From CBDBBY01 sp965203215 (GTDB taxonomy: Bacteria; Pseudomonadota; Alphaproteobacteria; Rhodobacterales; Rhodobacteraceae): DNA of 64,000 bases. Where the stretch lies: assembly GCA_965203215.1 (NCBI GenBank), contig CBDBBY010000001.1, positions 372,001-436,000 of the forward strand. Reading direction: 5' to 3'. The notes below the pieces were generated by a model. It made no database searches. It was not told where the DNA came from and was given only the letters and a program-made list of their open reading frames with translations. A program made the position numbers and the translations under genes. Below, piece by piece: positions 26,181 through 36,377 of this stretch (positions within the stretch are counted from its first letter, which is position 1; each line of letters begins with the position of its first letter).

Positions 26181-26729
26181 TGCGCGGCGGAAGCCGGCAA
26201 AGCGGACGTCCAGTTTTCGGCGACCCGGTCCCGCTCAAAAAACTGTCCCGGACGCGGCGGCATCGAGCCCCCGTTCGCATCCGGCCGCCAGGCCGCGGAC
26301 GCACGCCAAATCGACCCGCGCCCGCTCGCCGGCCGCGTGGCGGCATTCGGCATGCCCGACCGAACCTGCGGACTTGTCGGCACACGACAGATGAAGGACC
26401 GCGGCAACGAGCATCCGGCCGCCGGACAGGCGGCGACGCGACCGGCCTGACGCAAGCCGCGCCCTCCGCCGCGGGATCGCCGGCGGGCCACAACGGGGGC
26501 CGCCCGCAAACGCCATTCTCGTCGGTGGAGGGGTGGCGACGCTCGGCGTTCAGCCCCGGCACAGCTGGGGAGCGGGCGAGGTGTGCCCGAGCGTCGAGAT
26601 GTTTCACGCCAAATTGGAGCTTGTCGTCAAAACCGCTGAAGAAGTCTGGGGCAGCGTATGACGAACCTTGACTCGCCACAGGTCGAGAAGGTCAGGCTGC
26701 TGGTTATTGCGGCAAAGGTTTAAATGGCT
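26181..26729. other. 549-base GC-rich stretch without a recognised gene
   Basis: Very GC-rich, with long overlapping frames on both strands rich in Arg, Pro and Gly, which is the pattern of non-coding GC-rich DNA. No family motif was recognised. It may be decayed mobile DNA joining the MetE-like fragment to conserved chromosome. Confidence 0.45.
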
Positions 26730-27278
26730 TCATTTCCACTTGATCGAGCATCCCATCGAAGGAATTTGGTGTTCGGGGCCTTCACCTGTTTTCGATATCT
26801 GCACCATCGCCTCGTAAAGTTCGCGGCGCGTATCTTCGGAGCGACCGGCTTTCCGAGCACTGTCCAGTCGACCCCGATATTGAAGTTCATTCCTTGAATT
26901 GAACCCGAAGAAATCCGGCGTGCAGCTTGCGCCGTAAGCCCTCGCCGTCGATTGATCGTCGTCGTGCAAGTAAGGGAAATTGAACCCGTTGTTCTTCGCG
27001 AATTTCACCATGTTCGGAAATGAATCATCCGGATAATTCGTTGCATCGTTCGAACAGATCGCAGCCGCGCCGATTCCGAGTTCCTCCAGTGCGGAGACTT
27101 CGGCAACCAGCCTGTCGACCACCGCGTGGACGTAAGGGCAATGGTTGCAAATGAACATGACGAGAGTGCCGTTCTCGCCCGCGATGTTGCTCAGCGACAG
27201 TTGTCTCCCGTCGGTCGACGGCAAATTGAATTCAGGCGCTTTCCATCCGAAATTGCAAACAGGAGAATGTTCAGCCAT
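26730..27278 (-). CDS. Thioredoxin-like (AhpC/TSA-type) protein
   Basis: 182-residue thioredoxin-fold protein: APEFNLPSTDGRQLSLSNIA, then VMFICNHCPYVHAVVDRL with the CxxC-like CNHC at the N-terminus of helix 1, and a cis-Pro region ASCTPDFFGFNS. This subgroup (redoxin family with CNHCPYV) is common in proteobacteria; it lacks a signal peptide and is cytoplasmic. The physiological substrate is not known. ATG 27278 was chosen over the TTG just before it; TAGGAC is the ribosome-binding site. It lies downstream of rpe on the same strand with a 64-base gap. Confidence 0.85.
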   Translation of the reverse strand: MAEHSPVCNFGWKAPEFNLPSTDGRQLSLSNIAGENGTLVMFICNHCPYVHAVVDRLVAEVSALEELGIGAAAICSNDATNYPDDSFPNMVKFAKNNGFNFPYLHDDDQSTARAYGASCTPDFFGFNSRNELQYRGRLDSARKAGRSEDTRRELYEAMVQISKTGEGPEHQIPSMGCSIKWK

Positions 27279-27342
27279 CAATGTGTCCTATTTCAAGAAT
27301 TTCCGTCATGAATTATGGGGACGAATTCCAGCATTGTCCAGA

Positions 27343-28062
27343 TTATGCAACAGAAGCCGGATCACCGGCTCGTGTTCCGGCGCTTTTGGCAGCTGCGGCG
27401 CGAAGGTCAAGGATGTTCTGTCGATAGATTTCAGGCTTATCGGCAGAGCCGCCCGCGAAAACTGACGTGCCGGCGACAAGAACGTCGGCCCCTGCTTGCG
27501 TCGCAAGCGCCGCTGTCTTTTTCGATATTCCGCCGTCAACCTCCAAATGCACGGGCAGATTGCCAATCATTCGCGCAATCTCCTCGATTTTCGCAATCTG
27601 GCTCCTGATGAAATCCTGGCCGCCGAATCCCGGATTGACCGTCATGACGCATACAAGATCGACGAGATCCAAGAGGTTCGATATCGCAGAGGCCGGAGTG
27701 CCGGGGTTCAGCGCAATTCCCGGGCGGCATCCCATTGCCCTTATGTTTTGCAAGGTCCGGTGGATGTGAGGTCCGGATTCGACATGCACCGTAATTATGT
27801 CTGCGCCAGCTTCGGCAAACGAGCCGACCAAGGGATCCACCGGCGATATCATCAGGTGGACATCCAGGAGCGACTGGACATGAGGTCTTATCGCGGCGCA
27901 CGTGCGAGCGCCAAAAGTCAGGTTGGGCACGAAATGCCCGTCCATTGCATCAAAATGGATCCAGTCGCACCCGGCATCTTGGAGCGCAGCGCACTCGCGC
28001 GCGAGGTCCGCAGCATCGGCGCTAAGGATCGACGGCGCAATTTGAACATCTCTTGGAACCAT
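27343..28062 (-). CDS. rpe: Ribulose-phosphate 3-epimerase
   Basis: 239-residue TIM barrel that interconverts ribulose-5-phosphate and xylulose-5-phosphate. APSILSADAADL at strand 1 and WIHFDAMDGHFVPNLTFG carry metal-binding and catalytic residues (His/Asp/Met). VHLMISPVDP, VMTVNPGFGGQDF and LEVDGGISKKTA (second catalytic Asp) complete the family signature. It supplies the pentose-phosphate branch together with tkt elsewhere in the window. The C-terminal 15 residues are variable. Confidence 0.96.
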   Translation of the reverse strand: MVPRDVQIAPSILSADAADLARECAALQDAGCDWIHFDAMDGHFVPNLTFGARTCAAIRPHVQSLLDVHLMISPVDPLVGSFAEAGADIITVHVESGPHIHRTLQNIRAMGCRPGIALNPGTPASAISNLLDLVDLVCVMTVNPGFGGQDFIRSQIAKIEEIARMIGNLPVHLEVDGGISKKTAALATQAGADVLVAGTSVFAGGSADKPEIYRQNILDLRAAAAKSAGTRAGDPASVA

Positions 28063-28087
28063 AAATTTATATTGTGCCTATTTGGTT

Positions 28088-28115
28088 AAAAAAGGGACTG
28101 CGTGCTTTCGCAGTC
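28088..28115 (-). terminator. Intrinsic terminator downstream of acs
   Basis: Minus strand: GACTGCG (28115-28109), a 6-base loop, CGCAGTC (28102-28096), CC, then six T (28093-28088). A good Rho-independent terminator, 103 bases after the acs stop and just before rpe on the same strand. Confidence 0.88.
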
Positions 28116-28218
28116 GAATATTACACCGCCTCACGGAGCGGCTTCGGGCATGCGTCAGGCTATGCTGCGCCAACGGCATGCTCCGTTTCCAGTAGTGGTC
28201 GCCCGCTTGGAAGTTAAG

Positions 28219-30165
28219 TCAATCGCGATTCAAGCGGCTGGCGATTAGGTCGTCCACGACTTCGGGCTCGGCCAGCGTCGAGGTATCGCCCAGCGCGTGA
28301 AAGTCGTCTTCAGCGATCTTTCGCAGTATCCGGCGCATGATTTTGCCGGAACGGGTCTTTGGAAGATTCGGGGACCATTGCAAATGGTCCGGCCTAGCGA
28401 TCGGACCGATTTCCGACCTGACCATTGCAATCAGTTCCGTTTTCAATTTGTCGGATGGCTCGACCCCGACATTCAGAGTGACATACGCATATATGCCTTG
28501 GCCTTTGACATTATGCGGATATCCGACCACCGCAGCTTCAGCCACATCCTTGTGCTGCACTAGGGCACTTTCGATCTCGGCCGTTCCCAAACGGTGTCCC
28601 GAAACATTCAATACATCGTCTACTCGTCCCGTGATCCAATAGTATCCATCGGCATCGCGAATGCACCCATCCCCTGTGAAGTAGAGCCCGGGATACTGGC
28701 TGAAATATGTTTCGACAAATCTTTGGTGATTCCCGTAGATCGTGCGCATCTGGCCGGGCCAGCTATCCTTGATGCATAGCACTCCCGATGCCTCCGTACT
28801 CTCAATCTCACTGCCCGTCGCCGGGTCGACAACGACAGGTTCAACGCCGAAAAACGGTTTTGCGGCTGAGCCGGGCTTCATGGGCATTGCGCCGGGCAAA
28901 GATGTGATGAGATGTCCGCCGGTTTCAGTTTGCCACCAAGTGTCCACGACCGGACAGCGGGACTTGCCGACTATATTGAAATACCAGCGCCAAGCTTCCG
29001 GATTGATCGGCTCGCCGACCGTCCCGAGCACTCGAAGCGAACTTAGATCGCATTTTTTGACCCAATGGTCGCCTTTGCCCATGAGCGCCCTGATCGCCGT
29101 CGGAGCAGTATAGAATTGATTGACCTGGTGCTTGTCACAGATTTGCCAGAAGCGCGAAAAGTCGGGGAAAGTCGGCACGCCCTCGAACATCAGCGTCGTC
29201 GCTCCGTTGGCTAGCGGGCCATACACGATGTAGCTGTGACCTGTTACCCATCCGACGTCAGCCGTGCACCAGTAAACGTCGCCCTCTCGATAATCGAATA
29301 CCGTCTGGTGGGTGTATGCCGCGTAGACGAGATAGCCTCCGGATGTGTGCACAACCCCTTTAGGCTGCCCCGTCGAGCCTGAAGTATAAAGAATGAACAG
29401 CGGCTCTTCCGCGCCAATCTCTACGACAGGACATTCGGGAGACGCATCGGCAAGCAAAGCCGTGCAATCATGATCGCGATCATCATTCCAAGCGATCTCA
29501 TTGCCGGTACGTTTCACGACAAGGAGCTGCACATCGTCGCTGCAATGTTCCAAAGCCTGATCGGCGTTGGCCTTCAGTGCGGTAATCTTGCCGCCGCGGG
29601 GGGCTTCGTCAGCCGTGATCACTAGTTTCGCGCCCGCGTTGCTGATCCGATTGGCAAGCGCATCGGCACTGAATCCGGCGAAAACGACGGAATGCATGGC
29701 TCCGATCCTAGCGCATGCCAGCATTGCGACCGCAGCTTCAGGGATCATAGGCAGATAGATTACGACTCGGTCGCCTCTGGATACACCAAGTCGCTTCAAG
29801 ACGTTGGCCATTCTGCAGGTCTGCTCATGAAGTTCGCGATAACTGATGCGCTTCGAATCCGTCCTTGGGTCGTCCGGTTCCCAGATGATCGCAATCTTAT
29901 CGCCTCTGGTCGCAAGATGCCTGTCCAAGCAATTTTCGGATACATTCAGCGTGCCGTCTTCAAACCATTTGATCGATACGTCCGGGCTGTTGAAATTGAC
30001 GTTCTTCACCTTCGCAAAGGGCTTGATCCAATCGATGTTCCGCGCGACCTTGCTCCAAAAGCCTTCCTGATCTTCCATGGACTGCTTGTAGAAAGACTGA
30101 AATTGCTCGGCATTTATTCTTGCCTTCGATACGAAGTCAGCATGCGGATTCAGGATATCAGTCAT
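28219..30165 (-). CDS. acs: Acetyl-CoA synthetase
   Basis: 648-residue AMP-forming acetate:CoA ligase. LYTSGSTGQPKGVVHTSGGY is the P-loop of the ANL superfamily. VDTWWQTETGGHLITSLPG and YFTGDGCIRDADGYYWITGR are Acs core motifs, and the C-terminal TRSGKIMRRILRKIA holds the catalytic lysine, the usual target of acetylation. Length and N-terminus (FYKQSMEDQEGFWSKVA) match Acs exactly. ATG 30165 follows AGGAGGAAG. Monocistronic, with its own terminator. It feeds acetate into acetyl-CoA metabolism. Confidence 0.97.
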   Translation of the reverse strand: MTDILNPHADFVSKARINAEQFQSFYKQSMEDQEGFWSKVARNIDWIKPFAKVKNVNFNSPDVSIKWFEDGTLNVSENCLDRHLATRGDKIAIIWEPDDPRTDSKRISYRELHEQTCRMANVLKRLGVSRGDRVVIYLPMIPEAAVAMLACARIGAMHSVVFAGFSADALANRISNAGAKLVITADEAPRGGKITALKANADQALEHCSDDVQLLVVKRTGNEIAWNDDRDHDCTALLADASPECPVVEIGAEEPLFILYTSGSTGQPKGVVHTSGGYLVYAAYTHQTVFDYREGDVYWCTADVGWVTGHSYIVYGPLANGATTLMFEGVPTFPDFSRFWQICDKHQVNQFYTAPTAIRALMGKGDHWVKKCDLSSLRVLGTVGEPINPEAWRWYFNIVGKSRCPVVDTWWQTETGGHLITSLPGAMPMKPGSAAKPFFGVEPVVVDPATGSEIESTEASGVLCIKDSWPGQMRTIYGNHQRFVETYFSQYPGLYFTGDGCIRDADGYYWITGRVDDVLNVSGHRLGTAEIESALVQHKDVAEAAVVGYPHNVKGQGIYAYVTLNVGVEPSDKLKTELIAMVRSEIGPIARPDHLQWSPNLPKTRSGKIMRRILRKIAEDDFHALGDTSTLAEPEVVDDLIASRLNRD

Positions 30166-30903
30166 AGTTCTTCCTCCTATGTTGCAAGTTCCGGTCAATT
30201 CGAGAATTGTTGGATGACGCCAAATTTGTCAGCTTCGCGTATCAAGATTCGGCCAGAATTTGAACACTCAAAATTGGGTTCGCGCCTTGAATGCCAGGCA
30301 TACCGATCATCGGGCAAGCCCTCGTTCTGGAACAAAATTCAACAGGATCCGCCGTTTTGTTCAACTATTCCGAAACAGAATGAACCGCCCGGGCTTTCCC
30401 GACAGTCGTTTCAACACCCGAAATGCATTTCAAGCTCATTCTGTCGTTGACGGAACGCGTCTTCCCTTCCGCTTGGGGTTTGGCAATCGGTAGCCCAGTG
30501 AGGTCGGTCTTCGGCGCATCAGTGCACCCATTTCACGGTTTGCCATTCAAGCTGTCCGGCGGTTTTCCTCAGGCCGAGGCGTTGGACGATTTCCGTCCAA
30601 GACGTATGCGTCACACATTTTTGGTGAAGTTTGTTTTGCGCTTTGGCGCGGTGTTCGATTCCGGCGTTGCGTGGGTTGAGGTCGCGGCCTGCACGGTTCA
30701 GCATCGATAGGTCCCGGGGCGGCTGCCGAAGACCCGCGAACGGCGGGCGCCGACGCCCTGCTCGGCGTCGGATGCTGCCTCGTAGACACGCGTTGGTCCG
30801 ACCGCCTTGAACGGAAGACTTGTCGCGTCGCAGCCGCCTGACCAAGAAACATGAGACGCACCCGTCCTGAACTGTCGATGACGGTTTCGACCAAGCCAAT
30901 GTT
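30166..30903. other. 738-base stretch: acs upstream region plus degenerate repeat (30600-30862)
   Basis: 30166-30600 shows no gene. 30600-30862 looks like a decayed copy of the small terminal-repeat element family: its right end CCGCCTGACCAAGAAACATG, then AGACGCACCC (to 30862), parallels the right end of the element at 37120-37241. A weak match to the opposite end is at 30602-30621. A minus-strand frame through it (ending TVKWVH) has no recognised relatives. Confidence 0.4.
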
Positions 30904-31030
30904 TTAGCTGTCTCCGATGCATCCGACCGACATGTCGATCCCGGCTTCAGCCAGCAGCTCGGCATATCGGATGGACGGATATTGCATGTCGAGATCCGAG
31001 TGCCGGGTCAGCCTGCTCAGCGCAGGACAG
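30904..31030 (-). pseudogene. IS3-family transposase OrfB relic
   Basis: Minus strand: LTRHSDLDMQYPSIRYAELL, then AEAGIDMSVGCIGDS and stop. This is the HSDRGxQYxSxxYxxxLxxxGIxxSxSxxGxxxDN block of IS3-family OrfB, which includes the second catalytic Asp. Only about 40 codons remain. Confidence 0.75.
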
Positions 31031-31663
31031 CGCTGGCAGATGGCCCGGTTGAGGGCGTCGCGCTCCGCTTGGATGCGCCATTCGCGAAGCAGGAAGCAGA
31101 TGAATCCGAGCTTCCGACGGTCGAAGCGCCGGCCGCGCTGTCTCTGGAGCAATCGGCGCGATTGTCTTTGGACAGCCGAACTTCGCGTGCGTGGAGTTCG
31201 GCTTGTTGCCTCGTGGCATGCCTTCCCTCCGGCATGGCTCCCTTCCTTTGATTTTCCGGCTCGCTTGTTTAGCGTTTCGCTCTCTGGAAAACCCGGGGGC
31301 CTTTCAGATTTTCGCCGTCATCCATATCGCACATACTCCACCTGTGCCTGCCTCTTGATGCAATTCAAGTCGAAAGCACAATTTCGAGCGGATCGCTGAA
31401 GAGAATTGACTGCCGGGATGCTCTTCCTGCGCAGAATCCGAAACCAAGCACTCGACCTGATTGCGCATGCGTTGTTCAGCGGGCGACATGCCTGAGCTCG
31501 CAACCGCGTTCAGGACCGACCGCCAGACGAGTCGCAAGCGCAGGAGCTGCTGTCCGGAAGATTCGGGGAACTGCTCCATCAGATTGAGATGAGCGGTCAG
31601 CGAGGAAGCCCTGCAGTCCAGTGCGGCAGGGTCTCAAAGCGGTCGGCTGACATTCATTGCTCA
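31031..31663. other. 633-base stretch without a supported gene
   Basis: Flanked by the IS3 relic and a lipoprotein gene. A 91-codon minus-strand frame at 31304-31579 has no recognised motif and no clear ribosome-binding site, so it is not called as a gene. Otherwise nothing is seen. Confidence 0.4.
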
Positions 31664-32416
31664 TTATTTTTCTGCAAACCAACCGCCCGAAATGGATTCA
31701 ATTTCGAATATGCCTGCGGTTTCTTCCGCATTGGGACCGTAGAAATTCCCGTTCATATACATTCCTCCCTGGCCGCGATCTAAGAATGATCCATCTTCAC
31801 CAATCGGCACGTCTCGCCAATAGTATTCTGTATCTCCCCGGTAACCCGACCCGCGTATGCCGAACACACGAACCTCAACAGTGTTGTCGTCAAAGGAATA
31901 TGTCACTGTCGACCTTCCTTCCAATATAATGCTGTCCCGTATTTCGAAACCCGCCATGTTTCCTGTCCAGCGCGCGGAGCCGCGCGGCTTACTTCCCGAT
32001 GAGCCCACTGCTGCGCTCCAGCCACCTCTATACATGCCATCATCACCAAAGAACCCTATCGAATAGAGGTTGCTGTACCGCCCCAGATGCCTTGTCCTCC
32101 TGTATGTTTCCGACCCGGTTTCGGAGAGTCTGGTATTTTCGGCTCTGCCGGTATCGCTGCTGGCAAGCAGCCACTCTGCGTGTCTGGACGCTAAGCTGTA
32201 ATCTCCAGCACCCTGGCTTGATTCGCACACCGTCCCGGAGCAATTAATTCTCATTCGGTTCCCTGAAACAATTGCATCTGTCATCTCGAGAGTTGTGGCA
32301 TTGTCTATCAAGCTTTGGACGGAAGCACCTTGCTCACCTCCTCCGCTTTGCCCACTTCCTCCACTGCAGGACGCCAGCGACAGGCCAACCATGATGGCCG
32401 ACTTGCAGAAACTCAT
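31664..32416 (-). CDS. Small surface lipoprotein with TbpB-like fold
   Basis: 250 residues. A lipoprotein signal (MSFCKSAIMVGLSLASC) is followed by a Gly/Ser tether. The rest is beta-rich and ends in YMNGNFYGPNAEETAGIFE, the GxFYGPxAxExxGxF motif near the end of TbpB-like/Slam-dependent surface lipoproteins. It shares this layout with the 625-residue protein at 6648-8525 but is much shorter and has only one barrel-like domain. Start ATG 32416 is preceded by AAAGGAG at 8 bases. It sits between mobile-element relics, so it is accessory DNA. Ligand unknown. Confidence 0.72.
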   Translation of the reverse strand: MSFCKSAIMVGLSLASCSGGSGQSGGGEQGASVQSLIDNATTLEMTDAIVSGNRMRINCSGTVCESSQGAGDYSLASRHAEWLLASSDTGRAENTRLSETGSETYRRTRHLGRYSNLYSIGFFGDDGMYRGGWSAAVGSSGSKPRGSARWTGNMAGFEIRDSIILEGRSTVTYSFDDNTVEVRVFGIRGSGYRGDTEYYWRDVPIGEDGSFLDRGQGGMYMNGNFYGPNAEETAGIFEIESISGGWFAEK

Positions 32417-32540
32417 CCCAGCACTCCTTTGCGTGTTGAAGATTCCGACTGATGCCGGATGCGGGGTCGCTGCTCTTACGCTCATGAAATGGCGTCAAAA
32501 GGTATCCGAAAATCTCACAGGATAGTGAACCTCCCCGAGA

Positions 32541-32800
32541 GGAGGGACATGCAGCCTAACGTCAAGCAATTTTTTCGGGGTTCAGGGTGCGCCTTTCGAT
32601 TGCCGTTCCGGGTCGAAGGTTTGTCCGCGTTCCATTTTCTCGATCCGGCCGATGACCTCCTTTATTCTGTTCCGGACGCACTTGATGCCGGGGATGACGG
32701 CTTTGACCCTTTTGACGATCCTTCCGGCGGGTTCGGCGATGGCCTCGACAGTTCCCGGCGCGGTCGGGACGGGTTTGCCGCGAAATGTTGCCCGGATTGA
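32541..32800 (-). mobile_element. Decayed IS110 right end and transposase remnant
   Basis: AGCCTAACGTCAAGC (32552-32566) and the sequence after it match the right end of the IS110 element at 19329-20920 (AGCCTGACGTCAAGC). The match then runs into pieces of its transposase in broken frames up to about 32800 (for instance GTTCCGGGTCGAAGGTTTG in both). Clearly related, but riddled with changes and deletions. Confidence 0.75.
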
Positions 32801-33340
32801 GGCGTCCGTCCCGCCTGCGCCGATTCCAGCGGAACGGCGTTGCTCTCGAGATTCCGCCGGAGTGGGCGGCGTCCTCGGCGTTGAGGCCGTTGCGCCTCGT
32901 GGCGTATCAGCTGTTCAGCTTGTCCTGCTGACCGGCGACGACGGGACCGTCGGCGTCCTGCAGCCGACAGCGGGAGGCGATCTTCGCAGCGCTTGCAAAC
33001 GCCCCGAGAAAGCCGATTGCCTGCATCCTTGGTCCCTTCAGTTGTCGACTTTGATCTGGAAGCAGCTCCGGGGATCCTGCGTCAAGGCGGAGTCGCAACA
33101 ATTGGTGAACTCAGACACGATATCGCCATGCACAATGTAATTGATTATTTTGCGGAGGCTTCTTAAGAAGCGGACGCTCGCCAAGAATGAAGCTTTGCCA
33201 GTGATGCCAGAAATACGGGATTGCCGTTCAAAACTGGCGGAAATTCTGGTTTAGAATCTGAACCTAGTTCGCACTGTCAGCGGACATTCAAAAGACCGGC
33301 GGCGCAGAAGCCCAAGGTGCCAATGATGGAGATTTAGACA
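32801..33340. other. 540-base stretch without a recognised gene
   Basis: The first half may be further mobile-element debris; a 64-codon minus-strand frame at 32907-33101 has no identifiable relatives. The second half is the upstream region of the exported hydrolase, without a clear promoter. Confidence 0.4.
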
Positions 33341-35026
33341 ATGCGCAGTTTGCTTTCAATTCCGGCAGTCTTCGCCGCGGCGTTTACCTTGAGCCAGTCA
33401 CCTGTCCAAGCGGACGGCCATCTGCTCGGGGCTGATCTGCAGGCCGCTTACGCGGCAGGCGTCGTTCCCAATTTCGTTCGCGACTTCAATCAGCCGTTCG
33501 ATGCTTGGGGAATGAAATACAAATCCGACAATTATCGTGCCTTTCTCGCGGAGATGGCGGCGAAAGGCGTGCCTCACACGACCTTCACTCAAATCTACTA
33601 CCCGGCAGTCAAGGGAGAAGGCGTCGTATCCAACAGGGCAGCGACAACGATCCCTGCCCCGCTGCCTGTGGCAGCGTCCGGACGACAGGTGACACCTTTA
33701 GACATGCTCGCGGGCAGCGAAGTTCTTGCAGGCGTGCTCGCCGCCAACGAAACGGCGGCAAGCCTGACATTTCAGGACTGGGACGGCAATCCCTACCAGG
33801 CGTTCATCGACGCGCCCATGGCCGAAGGCAGATTCCCGCTGATCATACTGGTGCATGGCTTGGGCGGTTCCGTTCACACTTTTGCATCCGCAGCCGAATA
33901 CTTCGCTTCGCAGGGGTATATCGCCGTGACCGTTTCGCTGACATCCGACAGCGCGTCATCTCCTTTCGCCGAAGATCCGTCTTCGCCGGCATTTGGATTG
34001 TCGGATGACGAAAAACAGCGGATTTACGGGTTGAGATTGCAAGAAGCTGCCTCGACGGTTTTCGCGAACTTCTACAAGTTTCTTTTCGGCTACGATACGC
34101 CTATTGCCGGGGGCGGCGGGCCCGACATGTCGGAACTCGTTGCCCAGGCGGACGGAGCCGCGCGCGCAGGACAGTCCCAAGCGGATCTGTTCGAACAACG
34201 CGTTGCAGACGCGGCGCGCGTGATCGCCGAGATGAAATACCTCAATGAAAGCGAAGCCCTGTGCAAGGCCGCGCTTGAGCATAGCGGCTACAGCAAGCCG
34301 CTTTGCGGTCGGTTCGCCGGTCGAATCGACTTGAGCAATATCGGGATGATCGGCCACTCGCTCGGTTCAATGACCTCTCAAGCCGCCGCTGCGTTCTACG
34401 AAGATGTGGATACCGCCATCGGCTTCAACAACGGCATGCAGCGCATGTGGGAGCCTTGGGGCGGCTTTCCCGGCGATCCGGTCGGAGATCTGCCCGCCGG
34501 CGTCAATAAACCTTTCCTGCTGGTGATCGGATCGGACGATCACTTCGTGCACAATGTCTTCCGAGGAATTCATTGGCAATTGTTCAAGGCTACGGGCGGC
34601 GATCCGAGGGAGAACTACCCGCTTCCTTTGGAGCGGCCTTGGCCAACCGCCGACAATCCGCAACCAATCGCGCGAGCCGCCTATGAGCGCGCCACGGCCG
34701 AAAAGATGCTTTTGGTATTCCGCGACGAAGGCCATGGCTCCGCAATGGACGACGTGAAGGAGCACTTTCAGCCCGGAACCGTCGTTCAAGGCAACCGCGT
34801 ACCGCTCAGCCCTGACATTGCTCAGCCCGAGACCTACGAGATTCTAGGCTGGATCAAGGACGGCGACCACGATGTCTATCTTCCCCATCTGATGCGGAAC
34901 TACTTCGCGGTGAACTGGTTCGATTGGATCCTCAAGGGCGACGAGAGCGCTCGCAGCAGGCTGATCGATCATCCTTTTGCGCACGGCGTCAAAGCGATGA
35001 TGCAGAGCGGGGTCGCCCCCGAATAA
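33341..35026 (+). CDS. Exported alpha/beta hydrolase (PAF-acetylhydrolase/dienelactone-hydrolase-like)
   Basis: 561 residues with a Sec signal peptide (MRSLLSIPAVFAAAFTLSQS, cleavage near VQA-DG). FPLIILVHGLGGSVHTFAS is the oxyanion loop and IGMIGHSLGSMTSQAAAAF the nucleophile elbow (Ser in GHSLG). A late Asp (VIGSDDHFVH) and His (FRDEGHGSAMDD) complete a plausible triad. The arrangement resembles platelet-activating-factor acetylhydrolase-type esterases, here periplasmic. GGAG lies about 10 bases before ATG 33341. It is followed by a terminator. Substrate unknown. Confidence 0.78.
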   Translation: MRSLLSIPAVFAAAFTLSQSPVQADGHLLGADLQAAYAAGVVPNFVRDFNQPFDAWGMKYKSDNYRAFLAEMAAKGVPHTTFTQIYYPAVKGEGVVSNRAATTIPAPLPVAASGRQVTPLDMLAGSEVLAGVLAANETAASLTFQDWDGNPYQAFIDAPMAEGRFPLIILVHGLGGSVHTFASAAEYFASQGYIAVTVSLTSDSASSPFAEDPSSPAFGLSDDEKQRIYGLRLQEAASTVFANFYKFLFGYDTPIAGGGGPDMSELVAQADGAARAGQSQADLFEQRVADAARVIAEMKYLNESEALCKAALEHSGYSKPLCGRFAGRIDLSNIGMIGHSLGSMTSQAAAAFYEDVDTAIGFNNGMQRMWEPWGGFPGDPVGDLPAGVNKPFLLVIGSDDHFVHNVFRGIHWQLFKATGGDPRENYPLPLERPWPTADNPQPIARAAYERATAEKMLLVFRDEGHGSAMDDVKEHFQPGTVVQGNRVPLSPDIAQPETYEILGWIKDGDHDVYLPHLMRNYFAVNWFDWILKGDESARSRLIDHPFAHGVKAMMQSGVAPE

Positions 35027-35110
35027 GGAATTCCGGCGGCGATTCGGGCCGCTTGGGAAATTCCCGGGCCATGATCGCGCACCTGCCTGCGTCCGCGACC
35101 GAAATCTGCG

Positions 35111-35139
35111 CCGACGGCAATTGCTGCCGTCGGTGTTTT
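35111..35139 (+). terminator. Terminator after the exported hydrolase
   Basis: CCGACGGCA (35111-35119), a 5-base loop, TGCCGTCGG (35125-35133), then TGTTTT. A 9-bp perfect stem followed by a short T-rich tail, 85 bases past the stop codon. Confidence 0.8.
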
Positions 35140-35771
35140 GCCGCCGGGAAGCGCCGCACCGCAGAAGCGAGAGCGGCAGCGATCTTTTGATGCAGGGGAG
35201 TTGCCATGATTCTGAAGACATTCGTGCAGGCAAAACCCCGAAGAGGAACTGGCGGGATGCGAAGCCGGCGCAACCGACAATAAAGCTGTTCACCGAGTGG
35301 GAAACGGGCTGCGAAAACTTGTGCAAGCGCCTTCGCGCGTCATCTCCAATACCAAGTTTTGGCATTCAATCCCGAAATTTTTATCTGTTCTGAGCAAGCA
35401 CCGATTGTCGGCTCGACTACCGCTTGCGGCATTCTTTGCTTGCCCTCGGAAATCACCTCCGAAGCATGGGCCGCAATTCAATCGGATGCGAAGCTGTCCC
35501 ATGCACCGCCTTGAACATCCGGCATATTCCGGGATTACGGCCGTGCGTCTACTGGACACGCTGCGCCGGGAGGGAAGCGGAGAGCCAAACACCTTCGCGG
35601 AGAGCTAAATCGCGCTCCTCGACTGGATTGAGACATCAATCCTGAACTCCATCGCGCCGTGCAGCATGAAGGAGGCAAATTCCGAACGATGGACGCCATG
35701 TCCAGAACTGTTCATCGCTGCCTGCCAAGGAGGATGCAATCTGACTGAATCATGATCATGCCGGCGAATGC
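35140..35771. other. 632-base stretch without a gene
   Basis: Lies between convergent transcription units (the hydrolase and rplI). No coding sequence with family features and no structured RNA was recognised. Confidence 0.45.
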
Positions 35772-36368
35772 TCAACTTGCAGGCTGCAAACCCTCTTCCT
35801 CGTCCTCCTGAAGGACCGCCCCCATCGAGTCGAACATCTCGGCATGCTCGCGACGGTCTTCTTCCGCCATGTCTTCAGCTAAAGACGCAATGGTTTTGCC
35901 TTCGGACTGCAGCGCGGCTTCGTCGCGCGAACGCGCAACGTTGATTTTCAGCTCGACCTCGACCTCCGGATGCAAGGAAAGTCGAACAGTATGAATCCCT
36001 AGAAACTTTATCGGACGGGCCAATTCAATCTGCAGCCGGCTGAGCGTGACGCCTTCTTCAGCGGCGGCATCTGAAATGTCGCGCTTTGATACCGATCCGT
36101 ACAGCGATCCCGTATCCGAAGCCGATCTGATAACGATGAATTCGCGGCCTTCCAGCTTTTCAGCGACGCCCTCTGCATCTTTGCGACGCTCCAAATTGCG
36201 AGCTTCCAGCTCCAGCTTTTTGGATTCAAAGATTTTTTGGTTTTCTTCGCTGAAACGAAGTGCTTTGCTTTGCGGAAGAAGATAATTCCTCGCGTAGCCA
36301 GGCTTGACCCGCACGACATCGCCCATTAGGCCGAGACTTGCCACCTTCTCCAAGAGAATGAGTTGCAT
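35772..36368 (-). CDS. rplI: 50S ribosomal protein L9
   Basis: 198 residues. The N-terminal domain MQLILLEKVASLGLMGDVVR, then VKPGYARNYLLPQSKAL, is the L9 signature, followed by the long connecting helix. The C-terminal rRNA-binding domain carries SVSKRDISDAA and HPEVEVELKINVARS. The tail after residue 155 is a 40-residue acidic extension typical of alphaproteobacterial L9. Last gene of the rpsF-rpsR-rplI operon, 9 bases after rpsR. Confidence 0.97.
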   Translation of the reverse strand: MQLILLEKVASLGLMGDVVRVKPGYARNYLLPQSKALRFSEENQKIFESKKLELEARNLERRKDAEGVAEKLEGREFIVIRSASDTGSLYGSVSKRDISDAAAEEGVTLSRLQIELARPIKFLGIHTVRLSLHPEVEVELKINVARSRDEAALQSEGKTIASLAEDMAEEDRREHAEMFDSMGAVLQEDEEEGLQPAS

Positions 36369-36377
36369 CGGTGCCTC

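Noticed and set aside
30519..30965. 148-codon minus-strand frame as a real gene
   Set aside because: It crosses a repeat remnant and runs next to an IS3 relic; no ribosome-binding site or domain was found.
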